From contig OMVI01000082.1 in the NCBI GenBank assembly GCA_900314455.1, forward strand, positions 1-64,000: a DNA stretch of 64,000 bases, read 5' to 3'. Positions 51,683 through 59,838 of this stretch are shown here, piece by piece. This DNA is from an uncultured Prevotella sp. GTDB lineage: Bacteria > Bacteroidota > Bacteroidia > Bacteroidales > Bacteroidaceae. The number at the start of each line of letters is the position of its first letter. Within the stretch, counting starts at the first letter, position 1. Under the pieces are notes generated by a model that did not search any database, had not been told where the DNA came from, and saw only the letters and a list, made by a program, of their open reading frames with translations. A program made the translations under genes and the position numbers.

Positions 51683-53632
51683 TTACTTCCTTGTCTCATT
51701 TATCAGCCGGAGGAGGTGTTCGACAGCCTCATCCTCGGGGATTCCGTGCTCCACACACTCCTTTTTGTGATACAGCGAGACCTTTCCGGGACCTGCACCG
51801 ACGTATCCGTAGTCGGCATCAGCCATCTCACCGGGTCCGTTGACGATGCATCCCATGATGCCAATCTTCAGTCCCTTCATGTCCTTCGTAGCCTCCTTGA
51901 TGCGCGCTATGGTAGTCCGCAAGTCGTAGAGCGTGCGGCCACAGCCCGGGCAGGATATGTATTCCGTCTTCACCATGCGCAGTCGGCCTGCCTGGAGAAT
52001 TCCGAAAGCAGTGTCTTTGATGAACTTCTGCGATAAATCGCCGTCGTTCATGAGCCACAAACCATCAGTCAGACCGTCCATCATGAGAGCTCCCATGTCG
52101 GCGGCAGCCTCGATTTGGAACTTCGAAGCCTCTGTCAGCGCCAGTCCCTTGTCGTCTTTCTCGTCCTTCGAAGAGTCGTGCTGGTACATCTCCGCAAAGA
52201 CAACTGGATTTGCGACACCAGCGTTCATCATCTCATGGACCAACGCACGCTGGTCGCCGAGGCGGTTCTGATGTTGCGTCATGCAAACGACGACAACCTC
52301 GGGATGCGCCTTCAGGCATGCGAGATATTCCTCGGCAGGCGTACCGAACTGTATTGTAAGGAATTTAACGGGCGCATGGCTCATGCCTATCAGCGGCATT
52401 GCAGTGACCGGGAAGACAGGATACAGGAGAGGCTTCGTGCCTTGCGTGCCGTCCGCAGGACGGTTGCTGACAGCCCAATGCTCGTAGACGTTGAAGTCGA
52501 CGATGTATTTCTGTCCCTCAACCGGGTGCTCCGGAATCTTGCTTCCGACATATATATAATCAGCACGAAGTTCATCTTGCGAATCACTTTCAGAAGTATT
52601 CAACTTCTCTCCTCCTTCGGAGGAGCCGGAGCAGGTCCCGCTTACGATTACCACCGGAACGTTGTCGCCTCCGATGTTGCCAACTGCCGTTGTCTTTCGA
52701 CGCATAGGATGCAGCCAGTCGAAGCCCTTGTACTGTTCTCCCGGAATGAAAACGTGACCCTGTTTACGGCGCGTGTACCACGCAAGATGGCTCGCCACGG
52801 GTATCTCACGTTCCGGTTCCTCACTCAGACTGACACGTATAGTATCGCCAATGCCGTCGGCAAGCAACGCACCAATGCCTACAGCACTCTTAATTCGTCC
52901 GTCTTCGCCCTCGCCGGCTTCCGTCACTCCGAGGTGCAACGGATAGTGCATGTCCTCCTTGTCCATCTCGTTGACAAGCAGACGCACCGATTGCACCATT
53001 ACGACGGTGTTCGATGCCTTGATGGAAATTACCACATCGTTGAAGTTCCGCTTCTTGAATATGCGCAGAAACTCCATGCAGCTCTCCACGATACCTTCCG
53101 GAGTGTCGCCGTAGCGGTTGCGGATGCGGTCGGAAAGGCTGCCGTGGTTGACTCCTATACGTACGCAGGTGTGGTGCTCCTTACATATATTTATAAAGGG
53201 AGTGAGCCTGTCCTCAATCTTCTTAAGTTCTTGGGCGTACTCCTCATCGGTGTATTCGAGTTTCTTGAACGTGCGTGCCGGGTCGACGTAATTGCCCGGA
53301 TTGATGCGCACCTTGTCGGCATACAGTGCCGCAATATCTGCTACATTGGCGTTGAAATGGACGTCGGCGCAGATGGGCTGGTTGTATCCGTCGGCAACGA
53401 GACGTGCCTTTATGTTCTTCAGATTCTCAGCTTCGCGGCGTCCCTGGGTGGTCAACCGAACGAGCTCTCCGCCTGCATCGATAATGCGTTCTGCCTGCGC
53501 GACGCTGGCATCGGTATCATCTGTGTTCGTCGTTGTCATCGACTGGATGCGCACGGGGTTGTCGCCACCAATGTCGAGTGTGCCCGCGTGTGCTACAGTA
53601 CTTTTTCTGCGGGAATAGTTGAATATGTCCAT
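51683..53632 (-). CDS. ispG: 4-hydroxy-3-methylbut-2-en-1-yl diphosphate synthase with repeat-derived loop
   Basis: Fe-S enzyme that reduces MEcPP to HMBPP in the MEP isoprenoid pathway. At 649 residues it is the long, three-domain Bacteroidetes/plant type. The N-terminal TIM barrel starts SRRKSTVAHAGTLDIGGDNPVRIQSMTTT, and the C-terminal cluster domain has CPGCGRTLYDL and GIMGCIVNGPGEMADADYG with three cluster cysteines. A segment near residues 331-342 (GTCSGSSEGGEK) is encoded by a GC-rich repeat arm (52607-52640) and lies in the poorly conserved inter-domain region. The frame is open throughout, so function is probably kept. Confidence 0.94.
   Translation of the reverse strand: MDIFNYSRRKSTVAHAGTLDIGGDNPVRIQSMTTTNTDDTDASVAQAERIIDAGGELVRLTTQGRREAENLKNIKARLVADGYNQPICADVHFNANVADIAALYADKVRINPGNYVDPARTFKKLEYTDEEYAQELKKIEDRLTPFINICKEHHTCVRIGVNHGSLSDRIRNRYGDTPEGIVESCMEFLRIFKKRNFNDVVISIKASNTVVMVQSVRLLVNEMDKEDMHYPLHLGVTEAGEGEDGRIKSAVGIGALLADGIGDTIRVSLSEEPEREIPVASHLAWYTRRKQGHVFIPGEQYKGFDWLHPMRRKTTAVGNIGGDNVPVVIVSGTCSGSSEGGEKLNTSESDSQDELRADYIYVGSKIPEHPVEGQKYIVDFNVYEHWAVSNRPADGTQGTKPLLYPVFPVTAMPLIGMSHAPVKFLTIQFGTPAEEYLACLKAHPEVVVVCMTQHQNRLGDQRALVHEMMNAGVANPVVFAEMYQHDSSKDEKDDKGLALTEASKFQIEAAADMGALMMDGLTDGLWLMNDGDLSQKFIKDTAFGILQAGRLRMVKTEYISCPGCGRTLYDLRTTIARIKEATKDMKGLKIGIMGCIVNGPGEMADADYGYVGAGPGKVSLYHKKECVEHGIPEDEAVEHLLRLINETRK
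52607..52640. repeat. Solo GC-rich arm inside ispG
   Basis: CCTCCTTCGGAGGAGCCGGA plus the tail GCAGGTCCC matches the arm at 28300-28353 in order and spacing, with a few substitutions. It is read in frame on the minus strand as about 12 residues. No second arm is seen nearby. Confidence 0.65.
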
Positions 53633-53636
53633 AATA

Positions 53637-53815
53637 ACCCACCCCTTTGTCCCCTCCCGTCCAGGAGGGGAATAATCACCATCGCCGAATAAAAATTCGG
53701 TACCGGAAATATATTTGGGATGAAATTTTAAAGTTTAGTTATTGAAAAATAAAAACGAAAGCGTTTAACCCGGATTTCAATCCCCCTCCCGTTCGGGAGG
53801 AGCTAGGGGTGGGTC
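53637..53815. repeat. Inverted-arm element (about 180 bp) between ispG and purE
   Basis: The left arm (53637-53670) has CCCCTCCCGTCCAGGAGGGG. The right arm (53781-53815) has CCCCCTCCCGTTCGGGAGG with the tail AGGGGTGGGTCC. They are inverted copies around a 110-base AT-rich centre. Size and arms match 46551-46731. It fills the gap exactly, from 4 bases upstream of the ispG start to 1 base before the purE stop. Confidence 0.75.
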
Positions 53816-53816
53816 C

Positions 53817-54323
53817 TTAACACTTGAACTTGTAGTCCTTAATCTCTGCAAGCTCCTTGTTGGCCTTTTCGATTTTGGCTCCGAGACCAGCTTTCCATGC
53901 GTCGACCTTCTTTGCAATAGCCTCGTCGCCGAGAGCCATTATCTCTGCTGCAAGTATGGCGGCATTCTGCGCTCCGTTAACACCGACGGTGGCAACTGGT
54001 ATGCCTGGAGGCATCTGAATTATGCTGAGCATGGCGTCGAGACCGTCGAGCATGCCCTTGACAGGAACTCCGATAACAGGAAGGGGCGTCGATGCGGCAA
54101 TGACACCTGGAAGGGCGGCTGCCATTCCTGCTCCGGCGATGATGACGCGAATGCCACGCGCCTTGGCGTTCTTGGCAAACTGCTCCACGGCATCTGGGGT
54201 ACGGTGTGCCGAGAGGGCGTTGATTTCGAACGGAATCTCTTGTTGCTCAAGCCACTTGCATGCCTTCTCCATAACGGGAAGGTCACTGGTTGAGCCCATG
54301 ATGATACTTACTAGTGGTTTCAT
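53817..54323 (-). CDS. purE: N5-carboxyaminoimidazole ribonucleotide mutase
   Basis: Converts N5-CAIR to CAIR in purine synthesis (class I PurE). The 168 residues include the phosphate-binding [13 protein letters not shown], the catalytic-loop [12 protein letters not shown], and [24 protein letters not shown]. purK is not adjacent. The stop abuts a GC repeat arm. Confidence 0.95.
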   Translation of the reverse strand: MKPLVSIIMGSTSDLPVMEKACKWLEQQEIPFEINALSAHRTPDAVEQFAKNAKARGIRVIIAGAGMAAALPGVIAASTPLPVIGVPVKGMLDGLDAMLSIIQMPPGIPVATVGVNGAQNAAILAAEIMALGDEAIAKKVDAWKAGLGAKIEKANKELAEIKDYKFKC

Positions 54324-54360
54324 GATTATATATGTGTATGTGCAAAGTTTTGTCTCTGCG

Positions 54361-54978
54361 TTATATTACCATTACTATTACGAATCCGGACAGCAGCCCC
54401 AGGAGGTAACCGCATACTACCTGCGACAGCGAATGCTGGCGGAGTATCATGCGAGATGTGCCCACCAGTCCTGCTATAAGCGCCAGCAGGCAAAGCCACC
54501 ACGTAGGGTCGAAGTTCAGAATGAAGGAGAATGCCACCACCATACCTGTCACGCCGCCTATTCCGGCACTGTGGATTGAAATCTTCCACTTGCGGTTTAT
54601 TGCCGCGCAGAGAACTTCGATGATGATTGCGACGACAAAGATGACGCTTATAAAGTCGGGAGTATTGAAGAGGTTTAACAGATAATAGCCCGTGAAGTAA
54701 CACATTATTGATATAATGTAGGGTATCATTCGCCTCTCGCGAGTTCCCAATTGCTTTGGTGTCCAGCCCTGGTAACGGCGGTAAACGTGTATGAGGTAGG
54801 TCGGGATAAGTACTGAGAAGAGATAGAAAATCAGTATCATGAAGAGCTTGTATATCGTCGGGAACATGCTCAGATAACTGAAGATGAAGAGGAATATCAA
54901 CCCGAGGACGGGCAGATAGAACGGCGTCGAAAGCATACTTATTATGCGCGCTGCTAGTATTATTTTCTTTTCGTTCAT
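54361..54978 (-). CDS. PAP2-like integral membrane protein
   Basis: A 205-residue membrane protein with about six transmembrane helices. Two segments resemble the PAP2 lipid-phosphatase motifs: [13 protein letters not shown] (for PSGH) and [20 protein letters not shown] (for SRxxxxxHxxxD, but with Gln for the final Asp). The first motif (KxxxxxxRP) is not apparent. It may be a divergent phosphatase or an inactive relative. It lies 37 bases upstream of purE on the same strand. Confidence 0.75.
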   Translation of the reverse strand: MNEKKIILAARIISMLSTPFYLPVLGLIFLFIFSYLSMFPTIYKLFMILIFYLFSVLIPTYLIHVYRRYQGWTPKQLGTRERRMIPYIISIMCYFTGYYLLNLFNTPDFISVIFVVAIIIEVLCAAINRKWKISIHSAGIGGVTGMVVAFSFILNFDPTWWLCLLALIAGLVGTSRMILRQHSLSQVVCGYLLGLLSGFVIVMVI

Positions 54979-55057
54979 TTCAATGACTCTCTTTCCTCTT
55001 CTTTTATACCTTTTCCTGGCTTTTTGTTGGTTCCGTCACGATGTGGCGCCGTGCAGT

Positions 55058-56551
55058 TCATTGCTTCCGCATGCGCGCCACCGGGATGCCGAGTTGTTCA
55101 CGATACTTGGCTATTGTGCGACGTGCTATAGGGAAGCCTTTGTCCTTCATTGCCTTTGTCAGGGCCTCGTCGCTGAGCGGACTGTGCTTGTCCTCGCGGT
55201 CGATGACGTCCTTCAGGGCCAGTTTTATTTTGCGGGTAGACATCTCTTCGCCATTGTCGGTGGTGTAGCTGTCGCTGAAGAAGAAACGCAGCGGGAACGT
55301 TCCCCACTTCGTCTGGGCGTACTTGATGTTGCTAACACGTGATATAGTCGATATGTCGAGCCCCGTCCGGTCGGCAACGTCTTTCAGTATCATTGGCTTT
55401 ATGTCAGCTTCGTCGCCGTCCTGGAAGAACTTCTTCTGTATGTCGATTATCGCCTGCATCGTTACACACAAGGTATGGCGGCGCTGGAGTATTGCTTCGA
55501 TGTATCCCTGAGCCTTGTCGACCTTCTCCTTTGCGTACAACAAACCTTCCTTAGTTTGTCGGCTCATGCCCTTCTTGTTGTCTTTGTAGGCGTTGAGGAG
55601 GTCAGTGAACGACTGGGAGACGTGCAACTGCGGTATGTTTCCGTTGTTGAGAGTGAACGTAACGGTACCGTCGTCGTTGGTGTCGATTATGAAATCGGGG
55701 GTTATCTGCTGCGTGTTGCGTCCCATGGTCTCGCCCATCGAGGCTCCGGGCTTTGGGTTCAGACGCCGTATTTCTTCCTGAAGGACTGTCGACTGGCGCT
55801 CGTCGAGCTTGAGTTCTGACCTTATCTTGTCCCAATGATTTTTGATAAAGTCGTCGTACATGTCGCCTATGACACGCAGCATGAGGGTCTTCAGCTTCGA
55901 GTCCTTTTTGCGTTTGATTTGCAGCAGGAGGCATTCCTGGAGCGAGCGGGCGCCTATTCCCGCAGGGTCGAACGTCTGGAGGATGCTCAGTGTGTCGCCT
56001 ATCTCCTTCTCGGAGGCATCGATATTCTGATAGATAGCAAGTTCGTCGCTTATCTGTCCGAGGTCCTTGCGAAGCAGTCCGTCGTCGTCAAGGCTGCCGA
56101 TAAGGTACTCCATGATGGAGTGTTGCTTTGGGGTGAGCTCGCAGGTGTTCATCTGCTCGTTCAGCTTATCTATGAAAGAGGTGGTGTCTCCGTAGACAAT
56201 CTCCTCATAGTCGGCATTGTCCTTGTTCGATGTATAGTGTTCCGGCGATGGCATTTCGTCGTCGGCTCCCATGCGTTCGAGTGCCGTATCGAGCTCGTCG
56301 GAGCGTTCGTCGCTTTCGCTTTGCTCGTCGGAGGTGTCGCCGTAGTCGGTGTTGTCACTTTCCGGCTGGTAGTCGTCATCACCGTCTCCGGCAACTTCAA
56401 GCGCGGGGTTGTCGTTTATCTCGGCATTGACAGAGTCCTCAAGCTCGGCTATCGGCATTTCCAACAGTCGCACCTGAAGCATCTGCTGCTGCGAAAGGCG
56501 CTGCAGTTGCTGTTGCTTTTGTTCTTGAGTTTGATATAGTCTTTGTGGCAT
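55058..56551 (-). CDS. rpoN: RNA polymerase sigma-54 factor
   Basis: Alternative sigma factor that recognises -24/-12 promoters and needs AAA+ activators. The 497 residues start with the Gln/Leu-rich region I (EQKQQQLQRLSQQQMLQVRLLEM), followed by an acidic region II (about 45-110), the core-binding domain and the C-terminal RpoN box ARRTIAKYRE. No activator (enhancer-binding protein) gene is in the window. A -7 element precedes the gene. Confidence 0.95.
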   Translation of the reverse strand: MPQRLYQTQEQKQQQLQRLSQQQMLQVRLLEMPIAELEDSVNAEINDNPALEVAGDGDDDYQPESDNTDYGDTSDEQSESDERSDELDTALERMGADDEMPSPEHYTSNKDNADYEEIVYGDTTSFIDKLNEQMNTCELTPKQHSIMEYLIGSLDDDGLLRKDLGQISDELAIYQNIDASEKEIGDTLSILQTFDPAGIGARSLQECLLLQIKRKKDSKLKTLMLRVIGDMYDDFIKNHWDKIRSELKLDERQSTVLQEEIRRLNPKPGASMGETMGRNTQQITPDFIIDTNDDGTVTFTLNNGNIPQLHVSQSFTDLLNAYKDNKKGMSRQTKEGLLYAKEKVDKAQGYIEAILQRRHTLCVTMQAIIDIQKKFFQDGDEADIKPMILKDVADRTGLDISTISRVSNIKYAQTKWGTFPLRFFFSDSYTTDNGEEMSTRKIKLALKDVIDREDKHSPLSDEALTKAMKDKGFPIARRTIAKYREQLGIPVARMRKQ

Positions 56552-56579
56552 TGCAAGTGCTAATGTTCTATTTCGCTTG

Positions 56580-56587
56580 CAAAAGTA
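56580..56587 (-). promoter_or_regulatory. -7 element of rpoN
   Basis: The minus strand has TACTTTTG; an ATTG stands 18 bases upstream as a weak -33 box. The leader would be about 22 bases. Confidence 0.5.
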
Positions 56588-56673
56588 CTAATTTTCTAAA
56601 TCATACAATAATGTTTCCTGACTTTTCGATGGTATATTTTCCAACGCCACCAGTCGCCGTCAGCTTGCCTGTA

Positions 56674-57342
56674 TTACTTGAAATACTCCCTCAGTTGGGC
56701 TGCGACAGCCGACAGTTTCTCAGGATTGTCGTTGCCATAGCGGTTCCATATCTCCTGGCAGGGCAGCAACAGCGGGTTAATCATCAAGTCGCCGCGGTCG
56801 AGATAGGGGTCGCAGAACTGGTAAACGTCCATCACTTCGCACACGAACTCTGCACTGATATCCATCAGTTTGGCAAGTTGGCGTATCTCGGGTGTCTCCG
56901 GTACCATCGTGATTGGGGTCAAACGGAAATACAAATCGAGTATCATGATGAGCATGACGGGCTTCAGCTTGGGCTGCTGAGGCAGCGGACGGAAGTCGAG
57001 CTCGAAGGTTTCGTGCAGCTCAACGCCGTCGTAGAACTCGTCAGGCTTACCGAATCCCTTCATTTTCCGTAGTTTCGCAACGTCGCGACTAAGCTTTTTG
57101 GGGTTGTTGCCGTAGGTGTCCCAAAGCAGGCGAAGTACCGGAGAGTCGTTGTGACGCAGCCGGAACATCTGCTTGTAGATATATTGCGGCGGTATGTGAA
57201 TTTCCAAACTGAGGTTCACAAGGTCACGGGAGAACATCGGTTTCATGCCCTCCGGTTTCTTCTTGTACAGCTTCAGCAGCAGAAGCCAGTATTCGTCAGT
57301 CCAGTATGGATGTGTCATAGAGTCATAAATGCTCCCCGCCAA
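56674..57342 (-). CDS. Conserved protein of unknown function
   Basis: A 222-residue soluble, helix-rich protein without a signal peptide. Notable stretches are YWTDEYWLLLLKLYKKKPEGM, VNLSLEIHIPPQYIYKQMFRLR and LLLPCQEIWNRYGNDNPEKLSAVAAQL. The pattern of short helices and HTH-like segments suggests a nucleic-acid or protein-binding role, but I recognise no family. The start could be ATG 57342 or Met9 at 57318 (MTHPYWTDEYW). It is 78 bases downstream of the sirtuin gene on the same strand. Confidence 0.72.
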   Translation of the reverse strand: MAGSIYDSMTHPYWTDEYWLLLLKLYKKKPEGMKPMFSRDLVNLSLEIHIPPQYIYKQMFRLRHNDSPVLRLLWDTYGNNPKKLSRDVAKLRKMKGFGKPDEFYDGVELHETFELDFRPLPQQPKLKPVMLIMILDLYFRLTPITMVPETPEIRQLAKLMDISAEFVCEVMDVYQFCDPYLDRGDLMINPLLLPCQEIWNRYGNDNPEKLSAVAAQLREYFK

Positions 57343-57420
57343 ACTGCAGAAAAGAAAGGCCGTGAATGCGGATGCGATAGCCCTACCCTATCGATTTCAG
57401 CGTTTTGGCGGAAAAATCTT

Positions 57421-58113
57421 TTATTTAATGAGTTCGATAAGTTCCTTCATGCCCTCGCTGGCGCCCTTGTGTATGTACGTTATACCTGGCTGGTCGGTAG
57501 CCACGGCGTTAGGGTCGATGAGGTAGATTGGCGTCCCCGGTTTCGTGTAATATAGCAGTCCGGCAGCCGGATAGACATTTAGCGAAGTGCCGATGACGAC
57601 GAATATATCTGCCTGCTGTACCTCCTTGGCAGCGGGCTCAAGCATTGGCACACTCTCACCGAAGAACACTATGAACGGACGAAGCAGTGAACCGTCGGCG
57701 GCTTTGGTGCCTGGTGCGACCTGCGAGTTGTCCGGTCCGAGTTCCTGAATGTACTTTGGGTTGTATGGTTCGTTACTTGAGCAGACCTTGGTGAGCTCCC
57801 CGTGCAGATGGATGACCTTCGATGAGCCTGCCTTCTCGTGCAGATTGTCGACGTTTTGGGTTATAACAGTAACGTCATAGTCCTTCTCCAAGTCATGAAT
57901 AAGTTTGTGTCCCTCATTCGGTTGTGCATCGTAGAGCTTCTTACGCATCATATTGTAGAAGTTGGTGACAAGAGTTGGGTCCTGAAGCCAGCCCTCGTGG
58001 CTTGCGACTTGCTCAACCGGGTAGTTCTCCCAAAGCCCGTCGTTGCCGCGGAAAGTTTTGAAACCGCTCTCTACCGACATACCGGCTCCGGTCAAAAATA
58101 CGATTTTCTTCAT
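57421..58113 (-). CDS. Sir2-family NAD-dependent deacylase
   Basis: A 230-residue sirtuin that removes acyl groups from lysine using NAD. The NAD-binding motifs are GAGMSVESGFKTFRG, TQNVDNLHEKAG and IGTSLNVYPAAGLL, with the catalytic His in VIHLHGEL. Zinc-binding cysteines are missing: only one Cys (KVCSSNE) remains in the small domain instead of four. The Tyr/Arg pair of desuccinylases reads FYNMMR rather than YxxR, so acyl preference is unclear. It is divergent from the first FKBP gene. Confidence 0.9.
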   Translation of the reverse strand: MKKIVFLTGAGMSVESGFKTFRGNDGLWENYPVEQVASHEGWLQDPTLVTNFYNMMRKKLYDAQPNEGHKLIHDLEKDYDVTVITQNVDNLHEKAGSSKVIHLHGELTKVCSSNEPYNPKYIQELGPDNSQVAPGTKAADGSLLRPFIVFFGESVPMLEPAAKEVQQADIFVVIGTSLNVYPAAGLLYYTKPGTPIYLIDPNAVATDQPGITYIHKGASEGMKELIELIK

Positions 58114-58160
58114 CTTTAGTAGTGCGTTATGTGTTTATAGGCGTTTACATTTATTTTGTG

Positions 58161-58191
58161 CAAAAATAAAAAAAATAATTGTAACTACAAA
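58161..58191 (-). promoter_or_regulatory. Promoter of the sirtuin gene
   Basis: On the minus strand TTTG (58191-58188), a 19-base spacer and TATTTTTG (58168-58161). The -33 box lies between the two divergent genes. Confidence 0.65.
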
Positions 58192-58212
58192 GGTTTGTTC
58201 TGATAAAATAAC

Positions 58213-58220
58213 TACCTTTG
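58213..58220 (+). promoter_or_regulatory. -7 element of the FKBP gene cluster
   Basis: A perfect TACCTTTG stands 40 bases before the first FKBP ATG. TTTG (58194-58197) is only 15 bases upstream, shorter than usual. Confidence 0.5.
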
Positions 58221-58260
58221 CACCTTAAAATAGTAGAAATAGGATAATACAAGAAAGAGA

Positions 58261-58845
58261 ATGGATAAGTTAAGTTATTCCCTTGGCCTGGGCATAGGCC
58301 GCCAGCTTGCGCAACTTGGCGCAAAGAACATCAACGTTGACGACTTCGCACAGTCCATCAGAGACGTGCTTTCAGACAAGACTCCTGCCGTTGGCGATGT
58401 CGAGGCACAACAGATTGTAACCTCATTCTTCCAGGAGCAGGAGCAGAAAAAGGCTTCCGCAGCTAAGGCAGAAGGTGAAAACTTCCTCGCAGAGAATGCG
58501 AAGAAGGAAGGCGTCGTTACCCTTCCGTCAGGCCTACAGTACAAAGTCCTGCGCGAAGGAAACGGCAAGAAGCCATCGGCTACAGACGTTGTCGAGTGCG
58601 ATTACGAAGGAACGCTCATCAACGGGCAGGTCTTCGACAGCAGTTATCGTCGTGGCGAGCGTGCCTCTTTCCCACTGAACCAAGTCATAAAGGGCTGGAC
58701 CGAGGGTCTTCAGCTCATGCAGGAAGGAGCCAAGTACCGCTTCTTCATTCCTTACGATCTCGCTTACGGTGAGCGCGGAGCAGGCCAGTCAATTCCTCCA
58801 TACGCAGCCCTCATCTTCGATGTAGAGCTCCACAAGGTTAAATAA
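58261..58845 (+). CDS. FKBP-type peptidyl-prolyl isomerase, cytoplasmic (FklB-like)
   Basis: A 194-residue prolyl isomerase without a signal peptide. An N-terminal dimerisation domain (about 1-80, KLSYSLGLGIGRQLAQLG) precedes a long helix and the FKBP domain (about 95-194), with LPSGLQYKVLREGNG, FDSSYRRGERASFPLNQVIKGWTEGL and IPYDLAYGERGAGQSIPPYAALIF. It is the first of three FKBP genes in a row and the only one predicted to be cytoplasmic. Confidence 0.92.
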   Translation: MDKLSYSLGLGIGRQLAQLGAKNINVDDFAQSIRDVLSDKTPAVGDVEAQQIVTSFFQEQEQKKASAAKAEGENFLAENAKKEGVVTLPSGLQYKVLREGNGKKPSATDVVECDYEGTLINGQVFDSSYRRGERASFPLNQVIKGWTEGLQLMQEGAKYRFFIPYDLAYGERGAGQSIPPYAALIFDVELHKVK

Positions 58846-58894
58846 GGAGAGAACCAGTAAGACAAAAACACAGAACAACAATAGAAACGAAACA

Positions 58895-59815
58895 ATGAAA
58901 AAGATCGCATTCGTTGCCGTTATGGCAATCGCCGTGGCCGCTTTCACAGGTTGCGGAAACAAAAGTTCAAAGGCAGACAACTCCACAGCCAAGGACGAAG
59001 ACTCTGTTGCATACGCTCTCGGACTGACGGAGAGCCAGCAGTTCTTGCAGTCCATGCAGCAGCTGGGTATCGACTCAGCTTACGTTGACGAGTTCCTGAA
59101 AGGTATGAAAGAAGGTCTCGCAGGCGTTGGAGACAAGAAGAAGGACGCATACAGCAAGGGTGTAGCTGTCGGAGTTAGCGAAGCAATGCGCTTCAAGCAG
59201 ATGATTAATCCTCAACTCTTCCCTGGCGACTCTACAAAGACGCTCTCTATGGACAGATTTATGGAGGGTTTCACAGCCGGAGTTAAGCACAAGAAAGCCA
59301 AGATGACACTTGAGCAGGCTCAGCGCTCACTCATGACAGGCACACAGCGCATCACCGCCCGCTACGCAGAAAAGGCTTACGGTCCTAACAAGCAAGCCGG
59401 CGAGGCTTATATAGCAAAGGTGTCCAGGCAGCCGGGCGTTAAGTCACTTGGCAACGGTATCTTCTACAAGGAGGTAAAGGCAGGTTCCGGCAAGATACCT
59501 ACAGCTCAGGACATTGTAAAGGTCAACTACAATGGTATGACTATTGACGGTAAGTCATTCGACAAGCGTGATGGCGCCACCATGCCGGTAGGTCAAGGCA
59601 TGATAAAGGGTTGGGAAATCGCCCTCTCACACATGAAGGAAGGTTCGACTTGGGAAGTTTACATTCCTTACGATGCAGCCTACGGCCCATCAGGACTTCC
59701 TAACGGAGCCATCAAGCCTTACTCAGCTCTTCACTTCACGATTACCCTCGTAAGCATCGAGAAGCAGCCCCAGCAGGGCCAGCCTGGTCAGCCAGCAGGC
59801 GTTCGGATGAAGTAA
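58895..59815 (+). CDS. FKBP-type peptidyl-prolyl isomerase lipoprotein
   Basis: A 306-residue predicted lipoprotein (lipobox FTGC, Cys20) with an FkpA-like N-terminal helical domain (about 30-165; SVAYALGLTESQQFLQSM) and an FKBP domain (about 180-285; ARYAEKAYGPNKQAGEAYIAK then VNYNGMTIDGKSFDKRDG and IPYDAAYGPSGLPNGAIKPY). The C-terminus is Gln/Gly/Pro-rich. It is probably an envelope folding factor. Confidence 0.9.
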   Translation: MKKIAFVAVMAIAVAAFTGCGNKSSKADNSTAKDEDSVAYALGLTESQQFLQSMQQLGIDSAYVDEFLKGMKEGLAGVGDKKKDAYSKGVAVGVSEAMRFKQMINPQLFPGDSTKTLSMDRFMEGFTAGVKHKKAKMTLEQAQRSLMTGTQRITARYAEKAYGPNKQAGEAYIAKVSRQPGVKSLGNGIFYKEVKAGSGKIPTAQDIVKVNYNGMTIDGKSFDKRDGATMPVGQGMIKGWEIALSHMKEGSTWEVYIPYDAAYGPSGLPNGAIKPYSALHFTITLVSIEKQPQQGQPGQPAGVRMK

Positions 59816-59838
59816 ACGATTATGAAAGCAATATTCTT

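Noticed and set aside
52115..53692. A 525-codon plus-strand reading frame opposite ispG
   Set aside because: The minus strand encodes a clear, full IspG; the antisense frame has no domain and reflects codon bias.
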